Below, one piece after another: positions 20,178 to 30,583 of a stretch of DNA of 51,136 nt. Below the pieces are notes generated by a model, which was given only the letters and a program-made list of their open reading frames with translations, ran no database searches and was not told the DNA's origin. How positions within the stretch are numbered: position 1 is the stretch's first letter; every line of letters begins with the position of its first letter. The DNA is from Methanobacteriota archaeon. GTDB lineage: Archaea > Thermoplasmatota > Poseidoniia > Poseidoniales > Thalassarchaeaceae. A program made the translations under genes and the position numbers. The DNA is taken from positions 1-51,136 of the forward strand of contig PBBV01000008.1 in assembly GCA_002717835.1 (NCBI GenBank), in the 5' to 3' direction.

Positions 20178-20329
20178 ATTAGGTAAAGAGGTGTCTGCTG
20201 ATACTCCAATCATGAGTCGTATTGTCGTATCTTGGAGATTCTCCTAGAGAACCATTAAACACCCCCCAGTGTCGATGCTGAATCCCTCGCTCTGAATTTT
20301 CGGGGCGAGTGCGAGGAGTAGTTGATACC

Positions 20330-23300
20330 ATGCAAACAAGAACTGAGGAAGGAGGAGCGCATTCAGACGGGTCAATCGGAACAGGTCTAGTCATAGAACG
20401 TCGTTTCACAACGCTCGGCGAGGACCCATTCGATCAATTTGAATGGATTGAGATGGATGTCGAAATAAGAAATGCAGACGGTTCCCTGGCTCATCGTATA
20501 GATGATGTGCGACTGCCATCTGGTTATTCGGGGGTCCCAGGCAAGGTACTAGCACAAAAGTACCTCCGCAAGGCAGGAGTTCCGGCTATTTTACGAAAGG
20601 TAGCAGAAAAAGGCGTACCAGAGTGGCTTCAACGAAGTGAGCCAGATCATGAAAAGTTGCAGACGCTTGAGCCAAATCAAAGATACATAGGAGAGAGTCA
20701 TGGGAGAGAATTGTTCCGAAGGTTGGCCGGAACATGGACCTACTGGGGCTGGAAACACGGATATTTCGAGGCTGAGGCAGATGCTAGGGCTTACTTTGAC
20801 GAGATGTGCTTCCTAATCGCAAGTCAGCGTTCGGCGCCAAACAGCCCCCAGTGGTTCAACACCGGCCTTCACTGGGCATATGGTATCGAGGGGCCTGCTC
20901 AAGGTCATCGATACATCGATCCAACTTCAGGGGAGCTGATGACCTCAACAAACGCATACGAGCATCCCCAACCCCATGCTTGTTTCATTCAGTCCGTGTC
21001 CGATTCGTTAGTCGGAGGTAATGATTCTATCATGGGGCTTTGGAATCGCGAGGCCCTTCTTTTCAAATATGGTTCAGGAACAGGCTCTAACTTCTCAAAT
21101 ATTCGGGGTTCCGGTGAACCTCTTTCCGGAGGAGGAACATCGAGTGGTCTACTCTCCTTCCTCAAAATCGGTGACAGGGCTGCGGGTGCTATAAAATCTG
21201 GAGGTACGACGCGGAGGGCTGCGAAGATGGTAACGCTCGATCTAGATCACCCAGATATAGAGGAATACATCGACTGGAAGCTTTCTGAGGAGGAGAAAGT
21301 TTCCGCTCTGGTTATTGGTTCCAATCTACTTCAAAGGCATGCGAATGCAATAATGGAGGCGATATGGAGCTATGATGGCAAGGGGGATAAATTGGATGTA
21401 AATGATAATTCAGCTCTCAAAAAAGCAGCAGCGAAGGCCCTTAGAAACCATGTTCCAAATTCACATGTTAAGCGCTTCCTCGATCTCGCTGCTTTGGGTT
21501 GGAAATCTATACAATTTGAAACGATGGATACTGATTGGCAAGGAGAAGGGTACGGGACCGTTTCTGGACAGAACTCAAACAATTCCGTTCGAGTTCCTAA
21601 TTCATTCATGGATGCCTTGGAGAACGATGGTACATGGAACCTGTATCACAGAACCGAGCTGAAGAGCGCAAGTAATGAAGGACGCGAGCCATCTCCTTGC
21701 CGGTCTATGCCAGCGAAGGAATTGTGGAACAAGGTAGCGTATACAGCATGGGCCTGCGCTGATCCAGGTGTTCAATTTGATACAACCATAAACGAATGGC
21801 ACACCTGCCCTGAAGGCGGGCGGATCAATGGATCTAACCCATGCTCAGAGTATATGTTCCTGGATGATACAGCTTGCAACCTTGCCAGCATAAATCTTCT
21901 ACACTATTTCGATACTGGGGCACAAAAATTCGATATCGCTTCATTCCAGCACAGTGTCAGGCTTTGGACCATTACACTCGAAGTAAGCGTATTGATGGCG
22001 CAATTCCCCTCTGAACAAATAGCTAGAAAGTCATACGAATATAGGACTCTGGGACTCGGGTACTGTAACCTTGGCTCTTTGTTGATGCACATGGGTCTCC
22101 CTTATGCAGATGAGCGAGCATATGCCGTGTGCGGCGCTCTAACATCGATCATGTGTGGAGAGTCGTATGCAACCTCAGCCGAACTCGCAGGCACTCTCGG
22201 GCCATTCCCGAATTACGAAGAGAACGCAGAACACATGCTACGTGTGATGCGAAATCACAGAAGGGCTGCCTACGACAGCAAAGGCAGCGAATATGAAGGG
22301 CTCACAATAACCCCCATGGGGATTGATGCAAAGCGTTGCCCGGGCGATCTGCTAGATGCAGCGAAGTCGGCGTGGGATAGGGCTGTCCAGGGTGGTGAAG
22401 AATATGGGTACAGGAACGCTCAGACAACTGTAATTGCTCCTACTGGAACAATTGGCCTTGTGATGGCTGCGGACACAACCGGTGTCGAGCCCCAATTCTC
22501 ACTCGTTCAGTACAAACAGTTAGCGGGTGGCGGCACCCTTCGTATCATCAACAAAGGAGTTCCGAGCGCTTTGAAGCGACTTGGTTATTCCGAGGTAGAT
22601 GTCACCTCCATCGTTGAGCATATCATGGGTACTGGCCGCCTTTCAGGATGCCCTGGGTTAGATGCTGATCTCTTGCAAAAGAAGGGTTTCACAGAGGAGG
22701 TTATCGATAAAATTGAATCCTCGATGCCAGATGTGTTTGATATTCGATCTGCTTTCTCTCCATCGGTTCTTGGGACGGACTTCTGCACAACAATACTAGG
22801 ACTCACGAAAGAAGAATGCGGAGATGTTTTCTTCGACACACTATCCCATATTGGACTTTCAACGGATGAAATAGAACAGGCAAATGATGTGGTCTTTGGA
22901 TATGGTAGCATAGAGGGTGCACCTGGTTTAAAGGATGAGCATTTGGCAGTCTTTGACTGTGCTACGCCTTGTGGTAAACATGGGAAGCGCTCCATTGATT
23001 GGCAGGCTCACGTACTCATGATGGCAGCTGCGCAACCATTCATATCAGGAGCTATTTCAAAGACAATAAACATGTCAGGAGACGCTTCAATCGATGATAT
23101 ACGGGAAGCATATGAGCTCAGTCACAGCACCATGAACAAAGCTTGTGCGGTGTACAGGGACGGCAGTAAACTCTCACAGCCGCTGATGAGTCAGATCGTA
23201 GACACCTCGATTCTAGAGGATGAGGATGAGTCCGGCACTGTCGATGAGATGGTTAAGGAGGCTGTAAAAATTATACCGGTACCTGATGACTTAGCTCAGC

Positions 23301-23974
23301 CAATAGCGGAGAATCTTGTGCAGAGTTTCATCGCAACGAGAAAAGCCATGCCAGATGTGAGAGATTCACGGACCACAAAGTCGAGAGTTGGTGGACACAC
23401 AGTATACCTAACTTCAAGCGAATATGAAGATGGCAGGCTCGGAGAGATCATGATAACGACCTCGAAGGAAGGGGCGGCATGGAGGTCTATGTTGAATCAA
23501 TTTGCAATTGCGGTGTCCATTGGTCTTCAGTACGGAGTTCCTCTCGATGCATTCGTAAAGTCATTCACATTCCAAAAGTTCGAACCCAGCGGCATGGTTG
23601 TTGGTGGATCCGGAAGAGTGAGAATGTCAACGAGTATCGTAGACTATATCTTCAGAGAGTTGGCAATTGAATATCTTGGAAGAAACGATCTAGCGCATGT
23701 TTCTGAAGAAGATCTTGAAGCGACCTCAATAAGTCGGCCTGTTCCAACAGATGACGGTCTTCTTCGACATCAAGGAGAGAAGCGCGAAGTTCAGATGACT
23801 CTTACATCCTCAACGACCGAGCCATTTGAAGATGAAATAACGAAGACAAGGAGGTTAGCTCGGGAACGCGGTTTTACAGGAGATATTTGTGATGATTGCG
23901 GAAGCAGCCAGATGGTTAGGAACGGAACATGCCTGAAATGCAATGCATGCGGATCTACGACTGGATGCTCGTGA
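20330..23974 (+). CDS. nrdJ: Class II (adenosylcobalamin-dependent) ribonucleotide reductase
   Basis: NSPQWFNTGLHWAYG, FKYGSGTGSNFSNIRGSGEPLSGGGTSSGLLSFL, NPCSEYMFLDDTACNLASINL, APTGTIGLVMAADTTGVEPQF, C-terminal Cys-rich ribbon. Confidence 0.95.
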   Translation: MQTRTEEGGAHSDGSIGTGLVIERRFTTLGEDPFDQFEWIEMDVEIRNADGSLAHRIDDVRLPSGYSGVPGKVLAQKYLRKAGVPAILRKVAEKGVPEWLQRSEPDHEKLQTLEPNQRYIGESHGRELFRRLAGTWTYWGWKHGYFEAEADARAYFDEMCFLIASQRSAPNSPQWFNTGLHWAYGIEGPAQGHRYIDPTSGELMTSTNAYEHPQPHACFIQSVSDSLVGGNDSIMGLWNREALLFKYGSGTGSNFSNIRGSGEPLSGGGTSSGLLSFLKIGDRAAGAIKSGGTTRRAAKMVTLDLDHPDIEEYIDWKLSEEEKVSALVIGSNLLQRHANAIMEAIWSYDGKGDKLDVNDNSALKKAAAKALRNHVPNSHVKRFLDLAALGWKSIQFETMDTDWQGEGYGTVSGQNSNNSVRVPNSFMDALENDGTWNLYHRTELKSASNEGREPSPCRSMPAKELWNKVAYTAWACADPGVQFDTTINEWHTCPEGGRINGSNPCSEYMFLDDTACNLASINLLHYFDTGAQKFDIASFQHSVRLWTITLEVSVLMAQFPSEQIARKSYEYRTLGLGYCNLGSLLMHMGLPYADERAYAVCGALTSIMCGESYATSAELAGTLGPFPNYEENAEHMLRVMRNHRRAAYDSKGSEYEGLTITPMGIDAKRCPGDLLDAAKSAWDRAVQGGEEYGYRNAQTTVIAPTGTIGLVMAADTTGVEPQFSLVQYKQLAGGGTLRIINKGVPSALKRLGYSEVDVTSIVEHIMGTGRLSGCPGLDADLLQKKGFTEEVIDKIESSMPDVFDIRSAFSPSVLGTDFCTTILGLTKEECGDVFFDTLSHIGLSTDEIEQANDVVFGYGSIEGAPGLKDEHLAVFDCATPCGKHGKRSIDWQAHVLMMAAAQPFISGAISKTINMSGDASIDDIREAYELSHSTMNKACAVYRDGSKLSQPLMSQIVDTSILEDEDESGTVDEMVKEAVKIIPVPDDLAQPIAENLVQSFIATRKAMPDVRDSRTTKSRVGGHTVYLTSSEYEDGRLGEIMITTSKEGAAWRSMLNQFAIAVSIGLQYGVPLDAFVKSFTFQKFEPSGMVVGGSGRVRMSTSIVDYIFRELAIEYLGRNDLAHVSEEDLEATSISRPVPTDDGLLRHQGEKREVQMTLTSSTTEPFEDEITKTRRLARERGFTGDICDDCGSSQMVRNGTCLKCNACGSTTGCS

Positions 23975-23976
23975 AA

Positions 23977-25242
23977 TCATACGCCTTCTCTGTTCATAAT
24001 CTCTTTCCGTAGCAAACTTGCTTCGCTATCCGATGTTTCGCCAATTCGCCTTAGTGTAGCTTCAAAAGCCTCCATAGATATCTTTCGCTGCTCAGAAATT
24101 AGTCCCATGAGGCGTGTTTTGACGAGATCGCCGCCACTAGTCCATGCATGGCTCAATAGACCCTGTTCATCTCCTGGGTCACGATCCAGATATGTTCTGA
24201 AGCCAGATTCGATCAATCTTCTAATCGTGCGGTCATTTCCAATGGAAATGAGATAGGCTGCACGAGCAGGATATTCTTCAGGCCTCTGCGCGCATAGGGA
24301 AGCGAGAGTATTGGAAAGTATGGTGATCAAAGAAGTGTCATCAGTGACTACAAGCTTGTCATGTATCTCTAACGCTAGATATGGCATTCTTCCAGATAAG
24401 GAATCAAGGCGATCAGCGAGTAAATGGATTATAGAGCGATTTCCTGATTCAGAGATGGTCATCAGTGCTAGTCTTGCAGATTCGGGATCATGCGTTGAAA
24501 TCTGTATCAAGGCGTCCAAGCATCCAGAGCAATTGGATTCTGGATACCGGATTATGGCTTCCATTGCCCTCCTAGCTATTTGAAGTCTATATGCGGCCGC
24601 GGGATACATTGCCAGAGCGGGAAGCCATGAATTGACAGCTGCCATAGATTGTGGGTTGTCCATGGATTCCAGAAGAGAATTCACCGCGAGTACCCCTCGC
24701 GGATGTGGTATCCTTTCACCGTGATTTGGTATATCCATGCTTCCAAAGACCATCGCGAGTATCGAATTAGGCTTCTCAGTCGCTGCGAATGACCCTTGTA
24801 TAGTCCGGCCGACGAATGAGGTATAACCGAGATACCAGCGATCTGTATCTGGGTGGATTTCATCCAATGCCGAATTAAGCCAGTCGATGGCCGTCATTAT
24901 CGATATCTGATCTGCAATCTCATGAGCATTCTTGTGGAGCCATTCTTCCAGCCTCTCTTCATGATCGAATAAGCCTGGAATAGGACGATACGTCATCTCT
25001 ATAACATTCTCAAGTCGAATGTCGAAACCCTTTCGATTGGCTGCGTGTAATCCTGCTGCCTGTTGAGTCAGTTTGGAGGGGTTTGTCGGCCTAAGGGCAG
25101 GGAAATCTGGTAATTCATGTATGGGATCGTGTATGGTAACAGATGACCATGCGGCCTCAATAGCTTCATGGATCTGATTTCCGACTATCTCAAAGATGAG
25201 TGGTCGTGAATCTCTGCGGTGCATCTTAGCACCAGAATTCAT
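23977..25242 (-). CDS. Hypothetical helical-repeat (HEAT-like) protein
   Basis: 421-aa alpha-helical ORF with ATGA overlap with the upstream tfb; no recognised signature. Confidence 0.6.
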   Translation of the reverse strand: MNSGAKMHRRDSRPLIFEIVGNQIHEAIEAAWSSVTIHDPIHELPDFPALRPTNPSKLTQQAAGLHAANRKGFDIRLENVIEMTYRPIPGLFDHEERLEEWLHKNAHEIADQISIMTAIDWLNSALDEIHPDTDRWYLGYTSFVGRTIQGSFAATEKPNSILAMVFGSMDIPNHGERIPHPRGVLAVNSLLESMDNPQSMAAVNSWLPALAMYPAAAYRLQIARRAMEAIIRYPESNCSGCLDALIQISTHDPESARLALMTISESGNRSIIHLLADRLDSLSGRMPYLALEIHDKLVVTDDTSLITILSNTLASLCAQRPEEYPARAAYLISIGNDRTIRRLIESGFRTYLDRDPGDEQGLLSHAWTSGGDLVKTRLMGLISEQRKISMEAFEATLRRIGETSDSEASLLRKEIMNREGV

Positions 25243-26165
25243 ATTTCTAATTCGATATTCAGATTCTGGATTAATTCCTTGTATCTATTACGAATTGTGA
25301 CTTCTGTGACACCAGCGACCTCTGCAACTTCTCGTTGGGTGCGGCGTTTGCCACAGAGCACGCTTGAGATGTAAATTATAGATGCCGCGATTCCAGTGGG
25401 GCCGCGACCACTCGTCAACTCTTTTTCTTGGGCTTTGGCAATGAGTTCGTATGCTTTGGACTGAACTTCTGCATCGAGATCTAAGCCTGAACAGAATCTT
25501 GGAATATAGTCTTCTGGCTTGGTTGGGGGGATTTTCATTTTTAGTTCGCGGACCATGAATCTGTACGTCCTTCCTATCTCCTTTCGGCCAGTTCGGCTAG
25601 CTTCGCCAATTTCATCTAATGTTCTCGGGTTGTTACACTGCCGGCATGCTGCATACAACGACGCTGCAGCGACTCCTTCGATCGAACGTCCGCGGATCAA
25701 TCTCTTTTCTACGGCTTTCTTGTAATTCACTGCTGCAGTTTCACGAATTGTTTTCGGCAAATCTAACCTACTGGCCATTCTATCTAGTTCTGCAAGGGCC
25801 ATCGCAAGATTTCGCTCTGTTGCGTTAGAGACCCGGGATCTCTTTTGCCACTTCCTCATTCTGTAAAACTGAGACCTGTATCTGCTAGAAATTGTCTTAC
25901 CAGAGTAATCCTTGTTTTGCCAGTCAATGTCGGTAGAGAGACCCTTGTCATGTAGCATGACGGTCATTGGGGCTCCAGTACGTGCTCGCTGATCCCCTTG
26001 TTCAGGGCTGAAAACACGCCACTCTGCGCCTTGGTCGATTACTTTGTCCTCTAGGACTAGTCCACAATCGTCACATACCACTTCACCACGAGTTTCATCT
26101 CGGGTGAGGTTTCGACTGCTGCATTCAGTGCATTTTACGGTATCTTCGACCAAATAATCAGACAT
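25239..26165 (-). CDS. tfb: Transcription initiation factor IIB
   Basis: N-terminal [41 protein letters not shown] zinc ribbon, then two cyclin-like repeats. Confidence 0.95.
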   Translation of the reverse strand: MSDYLVEDTVKCTECSSRNLTRDETRGEVVCDDCGLVLEDKVIDQGAEWRVFSPEQGDQRARTGAPMTVMLHDKGLSTDIDWQNKDYSGKTISSRYRSQFYRMRKWQKRSRVSNATERNLAMALAELDRMASRLDLPKTIRETAAVNYKKAVEKRLIRGRSIEGVAAASLYAACRQCNNPRTLDEIGEASRTGRKEIGRTYRFMVRELKMKIPPTKPEDYIPRFCSGLDLDAEVQSKAYELIAKAQEKELTSGRGPTGIAASIIYISSVLCGKRRTQREVAEVAGVTEVTIRNRYKELIQNLNIELEI

Positions 26166-26322
26166 TATGTATCACCTTTCATTACCATCAAAAGAGAAGG
26201 TATTATAATCTCCAATAGTCATATTATTAAAATATATCACTTTACGAATAAATGCACTGCAATTTACATTTTTGCCGTTGGCATCATAACCTTGGGCCTC
26301 CTGATTGGTATTGGGGAGAACG

Positions 26323-28311
26323 ATGGGAGAATGGCCTCCGAGTGAAATAACTCTGTCCAAAAATGGGCGTGTTCTATTCCTAACAAAGGATCCTTCACTC
26401 ATCAAGGCACAGCTGTACGATGGCCTTGATCTCAAAATGAAAGATCTAGACGTTGCAGATTTGATGGATGATATCAATACTGATGTAATGACTCCTGCAT
26501 GGGTTTGTTTCGATCACGAGCCTGCTGTGATTGCGGAGAATGCTTACGCGGGTTTACTTCATGAGGGTGAGAGAGTATTTCGTCAAGGTGCACTGAAAGA
26601 AGGTGGTTTTGAGGTGATTGTGAGCGGTCATAGAAAGGGAACTGGCAGCAGCCGTGAAACGGCTCCACAATGCGAGAGGTGGTCTGGAATCCGAATAGTG
26701 ATTGCCGCTTCATTTGCCCCCATACACGAGCGCAATAACATCAATCTTGGCCAGGTAATGGGTAATCATGCAATGTTGGAAAGATTACAAGGTGGTGAAG
26801 TCATACCCCTATCAGAATTTACAGAAAGATATGATCCTGTGACTCGACTTATTCTGGAAAATGGAGGGATTCTGCCATTCGCAAAAAAATTGGATGCGGG
26901 GGGTGTAGTCCTACCTGCCATATCAACTAATCAAAAGCCTATGACTATGGCTGAGAAAATCATATCTAACAAATTGATCGGAAGAGGTTCCGCTCCGTGT
27001 TACGTATCGCCAGGCGATGCTGTACTCGCAACGGTAGATGGGGGATACAGTCATGAGTTCACAACAGCTCAAGTCCATAATTTCCTGAAGGATGAATATG
27101 GAGAAAATTATTCCTTACCAAACCCCCCAAAATTTGCTGTTTTTGAGGATCATTTGCTCTATGCACCAGGTGTTCCAAGATTTGGAGCATTCACTGACAA
27201 AATTCAGATCTTACGTGATTTGCAAGTCGTATTTCAACGTCATACGGGAGTTAGGGACTATTCTGCAAAGAATGGGGTGAGCCCGGGGATATGCCATCAG
27301 GTGGCACGAGAAGAATTCATTGATGTTGGAGATTTCATCCAAGCCACTGACAGCCATACATGCATGGGCGGAGCGTCTAACGCCCTTACTTATGGTGTAG
27401 GATCAACTGAATACGCGAATCTTGTACACAATCAATTTGCATTCGTAAAAGTTCCAGAAAGTATTCGTTTCGAATTAATCGGTTCGTTGAATCCCGGTTG
27501 TACTGCAAAGGATGTTATTTTACACATACTATGGCACTATGCCAAGCACTCTGATACTCTCGATCGTTCAATGGAATTTGGTGGTGCTGGCCTTGCTTCT
27601 TTATCCATGGATGAAAGAGCGACATTATGCAATATGGCGACGGAATGTAGTGCAAAAACGGGAATATGTGAGCCAGATCAACTGACAATCAATTGGCTGT
27701 TGGAACGAAGAGGCGATTTGAATGAGGAAGATATCCGTAATGCGTTTGTATTCCCAGATATTGATGCACATTACGATGGAGGCATACATGTAATCGACCT
27801 CGACGGGATACGTCCAATGGTCGCCCATCCGGGTAATCCTGATGAGGGCGTCCCTTCAGATCCTACCAATGGGGCTTACATCGAGGAGATCGGAGATGTT
27901 CGAATTGACATAGCATATGCAGGTTCATGTACTGCTGGAAAGGATGACGATTTTGCGTATTATGCTATGGTCACTAAAGCTGCCTTAGATAAGGGTATGA
28001 AAATTGCAGATGGTGTGGAGTGTTACATCCAATTCGGTTCCAAATCTGTAAAGGATCTATCCGAAAGAAATGGATGGAGTTCGATGTTCGAGAAAGCAGG
28101 TGTAAAATTGATTGATCCCGGTTGTGGGGCATGCATCGGGGCTGGTCCGGGGGTTTCAAATGATGTTGGTCAAGTTACTGTGTCTGCAATCAATCGAAAT
28201 TTTCAGGGCCGTTCTGGTCCGGGAAAGCTGTATTTGGCCAGCCCGTTAACAGTGATGGCTAGTGCTTTTACTGGGAAGATATCTGCATGGGATCCGGGAC
28301 TTTTCGACTAA
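26323..28311 (+). CDS. Aconitase/isopropylmalate dehydratase superfamily hydro-lyase, swivel domain first
   Basis: N-terminal LeuD-like DDINTDVMTPAW...GHRKGTGSSRETAPQCERWSGIRIVIAASFAPIHERNNINLGQ; C-terminal ATDSHTCMGGASNALTYGVGSTEYA, GSCTAGK and DPGCGACIG (three Fe-S Cys). Confidence 0.85.
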   Translation: MGEWPPSEITLSKNGRVLFLTKDPSLIKAQLYDGLDLKMKDLDVADLMDDINTDVMTPAWVCFDHEPAVIAENAYAGLLHEGERVFRQGALKEGGFEVIVSGHRKGTGSSRETAPQCERWSGIRIVIAASFAPIHERNNINLGQVMGNHAMLERLQGGEVIPLSEFTERYDPVTRLILENGGILPFAKKLDAGGVVLPAISTNQKPMTMAEKIISNKLIGRGSAPCYVSPGDAVLATVDGGYSHEFTTAQVHNFLKDEYGENYSLPNPPKFAVFEDHLLYAPGVPRFGAFTDKIQILRDLQVVFQRHTGVRDYSAKNGVSPGICHQVAREEFIDVGDFIQATDSHTCMGGASNALTYGVGSTEYANLVHNQFAFVKVPESIRFELIGSLNPGCTAKDVILHILWHYAKHSDTLDRSMEFGGAGLASLSMDERATLCNMATECSAKTGICEPDQLTINWLLERRGDLNEEDIRNAFVFPDIDAHYDGGIHVIDLDGIRPMVAHPGNPDEGVPSDPTNGAYIEEIGDVRIDIAYAGSCTAGKDDDFAYYAMVTKAALDKGMKIADGVECYIQFGSKSVKDLSERNGWSSMFEKAGVKLIDPGCGACIGAGPGVSNDVGQVTVSAINRNFQGRSGPGKLYLASPLTVMASAFTGKISAWDPGLFD

Positions 28312-28417
28312 TTGCCACATAAGGTGGGATTCAACAATATCTCAGGGAAGGCCATAACGACAATTCTGGTCCTGGTGATTACAAGTTGTTCTTCATTGCT
28401 ATTTTACCTGCATTATG

Positions 28418-28477
28418 ATGGGGCATGCTCTAAGTGCTATCTGTCATAATACTACGTCTACCGACAGGAGGCCCCAT
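28418..28477 (+). ncRNA. Possible structured leader RNA upstream of top6B
   Basis: Nested inverted repeats ATGGGGC (28418-28424)/GCCCCAT (28471-28477) and CTGTC (28441-28445)/GACAG (28463-28467). Confidence 0.25.
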
Positions 28478-28519
28478 GTCATCAGGGCATAGGGAGGACC
28501 TTGTAGGACGGTGATCAAA

Positions 28520-30583
28520 ATGGACAAAGCGCAGAGGATTGCAAGCAAACAAAAGCAAATCTCGATAAGCGAATTCTTTGAAAAAAATAAGCATTTTCTT
28601 GGATTTGACACTCATCAAAGGGCCATTATAACTGCTGTTAAGGAGGCTGTGGACAATTCTCTTGATGCTTGTGAAGAAGGACGGATATTGCCTGAAATAC
28701 ATGTTGAAATAAAGCGGCTTGAAGGGGATCGATTGGAGCTTATAACCCAAGACAACGGTCCGGGGATACCAAGAGAATCGATAGCCAATGTGTTTGGTAA
28801 ATTCCTGCTTGGTTCCCGATTCCACGCTATTCGTCAGACCCGTGGTCAACAAGGTATAGGGATAACAGGAGTCGTAATGTATGCCCAATTAACGACTGGT
28901 TCCACTACTACTGTGATGTCAAAGATTGAAACAGAGTCAACAGCTGTCAGAGTTGATCTTGCATTAGATACCAAGAACAACAGGGCCTTGAAATCTAATG
29001 AAGATAGAATCCCCTTGGAAGAATGGTTTGAAGAAAGCGGCATGCAATCAGCCCATGGCCTAAGAATAAGAACGGTAATGGCTGCTAAGTACCAAAGAGG
29101 AAGGCAATCTGTTCATCAGTATCTGAGAATGACTTCCATTGTCAACCCTCATGCCACGATCAGACTGAAGGTCATTGGTAAGCAAGGTGAGATTATCGAC
29201 GAAGGAGAGTGGATAAGGACCACCAAAAAATTGCCAAGGCCTGTTGTTGAAATCCGCCCTCATCCCCATGGTATGCAATTTGGAACACTTCAGAGAATGT
29301 TAAAAAATACAAAGGAGAGAAATGTAAAATCATTTCTTAGAAAAGAGTTTGAGAAGGTGTCTCCACTCGTAGCCAAGAAAATTTTAGAACATGCAGAAAT
29401 AGATGAGAAAAAGAGGCCGTCTGGATTAAATGTAGAGGGAATTCAAAATTTGCTTTCTGCTTTCATGTCGGTGAAAATACAGGCCCCTCCAACTGATTGC
29501 CTCTCACCGATTGAAGACCTTCTGATAAAAAAGGGTCTTGAAAAGGCAATTGATTCGAGATATGCAGCAACAGTCACTAGAACTCCCACTGTGAGCCAAG
29601 GGAATCCGTTCCAAGTAGAGGTTGGGCTAGTCTTTGGTGGAGATCTTCCTTCAGATGGGGCTGTGGAAGTTCTGAGGTTCGCAAACAGGGTACCCCTGAT
29701 GTATCAACAAGGAGGATGTTTACTGACGAAGGGGATCGAATCAATAGATTGGCGGAGATATGGTCTTGAGCAGACAGGTGGAAAGGGAGTGCCCAAGGGC
29801 CCAGCTGCAATACTTGTGCATCTGGCTTCAACCAATGTTCAGTTTACTAGCGAAGCAAAAGAGGCTGTCTCGGAAAATGAAGAAGTTCTCGAAGAGCTGC
29901 GAAGGGCGCTCTTCGAAGTGGGGAGGGGGCTTCAAGGACATAGGAAAAGGATTGGTCAAAGAGAGAAATCTCGAGAGAAATTTGACTTGATCAATAAGAT
30001 ACTGCCAGAAATCGCTATCAAATCCTCATCCATGCTTGGACGTCCTGAGCCAGATCTGTCCCCAATAATAACCAAAATCATGAATGCCGTTTTTTGTGAG
30101 GAAGATGTGATATGGGATACAAAGAAAAAGTTGGCCAGATGCTCGATAAAAGTTTACAATTACACAGCAAGAGCAAGGGCGTATACCATTATTGTAAAAT
30201 GGCCAGAAAGAGATGGGGTTAGGCTGATCGAAAATGAAAGGGGAGGGCGTAAAGAAACTCGAGGGCTTTGGGCATGGCGATTGGATGCGATAAATCCAGG
30301 CAGTATGACTGAAATATCATTCGCAGTGGAGGGTCTGGCGCACGGAGATTGGAAAGAGGCAGAAGTATTCTTCCGAGGTAATGGGGAAATAATAGGCTCT
30401 GAAAAAATAGACGAGTCCTTGTTAGAAGAGATTCGAAAGCAAGAAGGTCTCAAAGGAGTGGTGGAGGAATTCGTAGAGGTGGCTCCTGTTCAGCGTCAGG
30501 TGATTGAGGTAGCGTCAGAGAGAGATTCATTCAACGAGGCGGATGAAAAAAAGGAGTGGAAAAGCGGTAATACGCTATTCTGA
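28520..30583 (+). CDS. top6B: DNA topoisomerase VI subunit B
   Basis: SISEFFEKNKHFLGFDTHQRAIITAVKEAVDNSLDACEE...ITQDNGPGIP...VFGKFLLGSRFHAIRQTRGQQGIGITGVVMYAQ (GHKL fold). Confidence 0.95.
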   Translation: MDKAQRIASKQKQISISEFFEKNKHFLGFDTHQRAIITAVKEAVDNSLDACEEGRILPEIHVEIKRLEGDRLELITQDNGPGIPRESIANVFGKFLLGSRFHAIRQTRGQQGIGITGVVMYAQLTTGSTTTVMSKIETESTAVRVDLALDTKNNRALKSNEDRIPLEEWFEESGMQSAHGLRIRTVMAAKYQRGRQSVHQYLRMTSIVNPHATIRLKVIGKQGEIIDEGEWIRTTKKLPRPVVEIRPHPHGMQFGTLQRMLKNTKERNVKSFLRKEFEKVSPLVAKKILEHAEIDEKKRPSGLNVEGIQNLLSAFMSVKIQAPPTDCLSPIEDLLIKKGLEKAIDSRYAATVTRTPTVSQGNPFQVEVGLVFGGDLPSDGAVEVLRFANRVPLMYQQGGCLLTKGIESIDWRRYGLEQTGGKGVPKGPAAILVHLASTNVQFTSEAKEAVSENEEVLEELRRALFEVGRGLQGHRKRIGQREKSREKFDLINKILPEIAIKSSSMLGRPEPDLSPIITKIMNAVFCEEDVIWDTKKKLARCSIKVYNYTARARAYTIIVKWPERDGVRLIENERGGRKETRGLWAWRLDAINPGSMTEISFAVEGLAHGDWKEAEVFFRGNGEIIGSEKIDESLLEEIRKQEGLKGVVEEFVEVAPVQRQVIEVASERDSFNEADEKKEWKSGNTLF

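Noticed and set aside
20180-20330. Possible cobalamin riboswitch upstream of nrdJ
   Set aside because: Spacer is short and shows no recognisable B12-box pattern; such riboswitches are largely bacterial.
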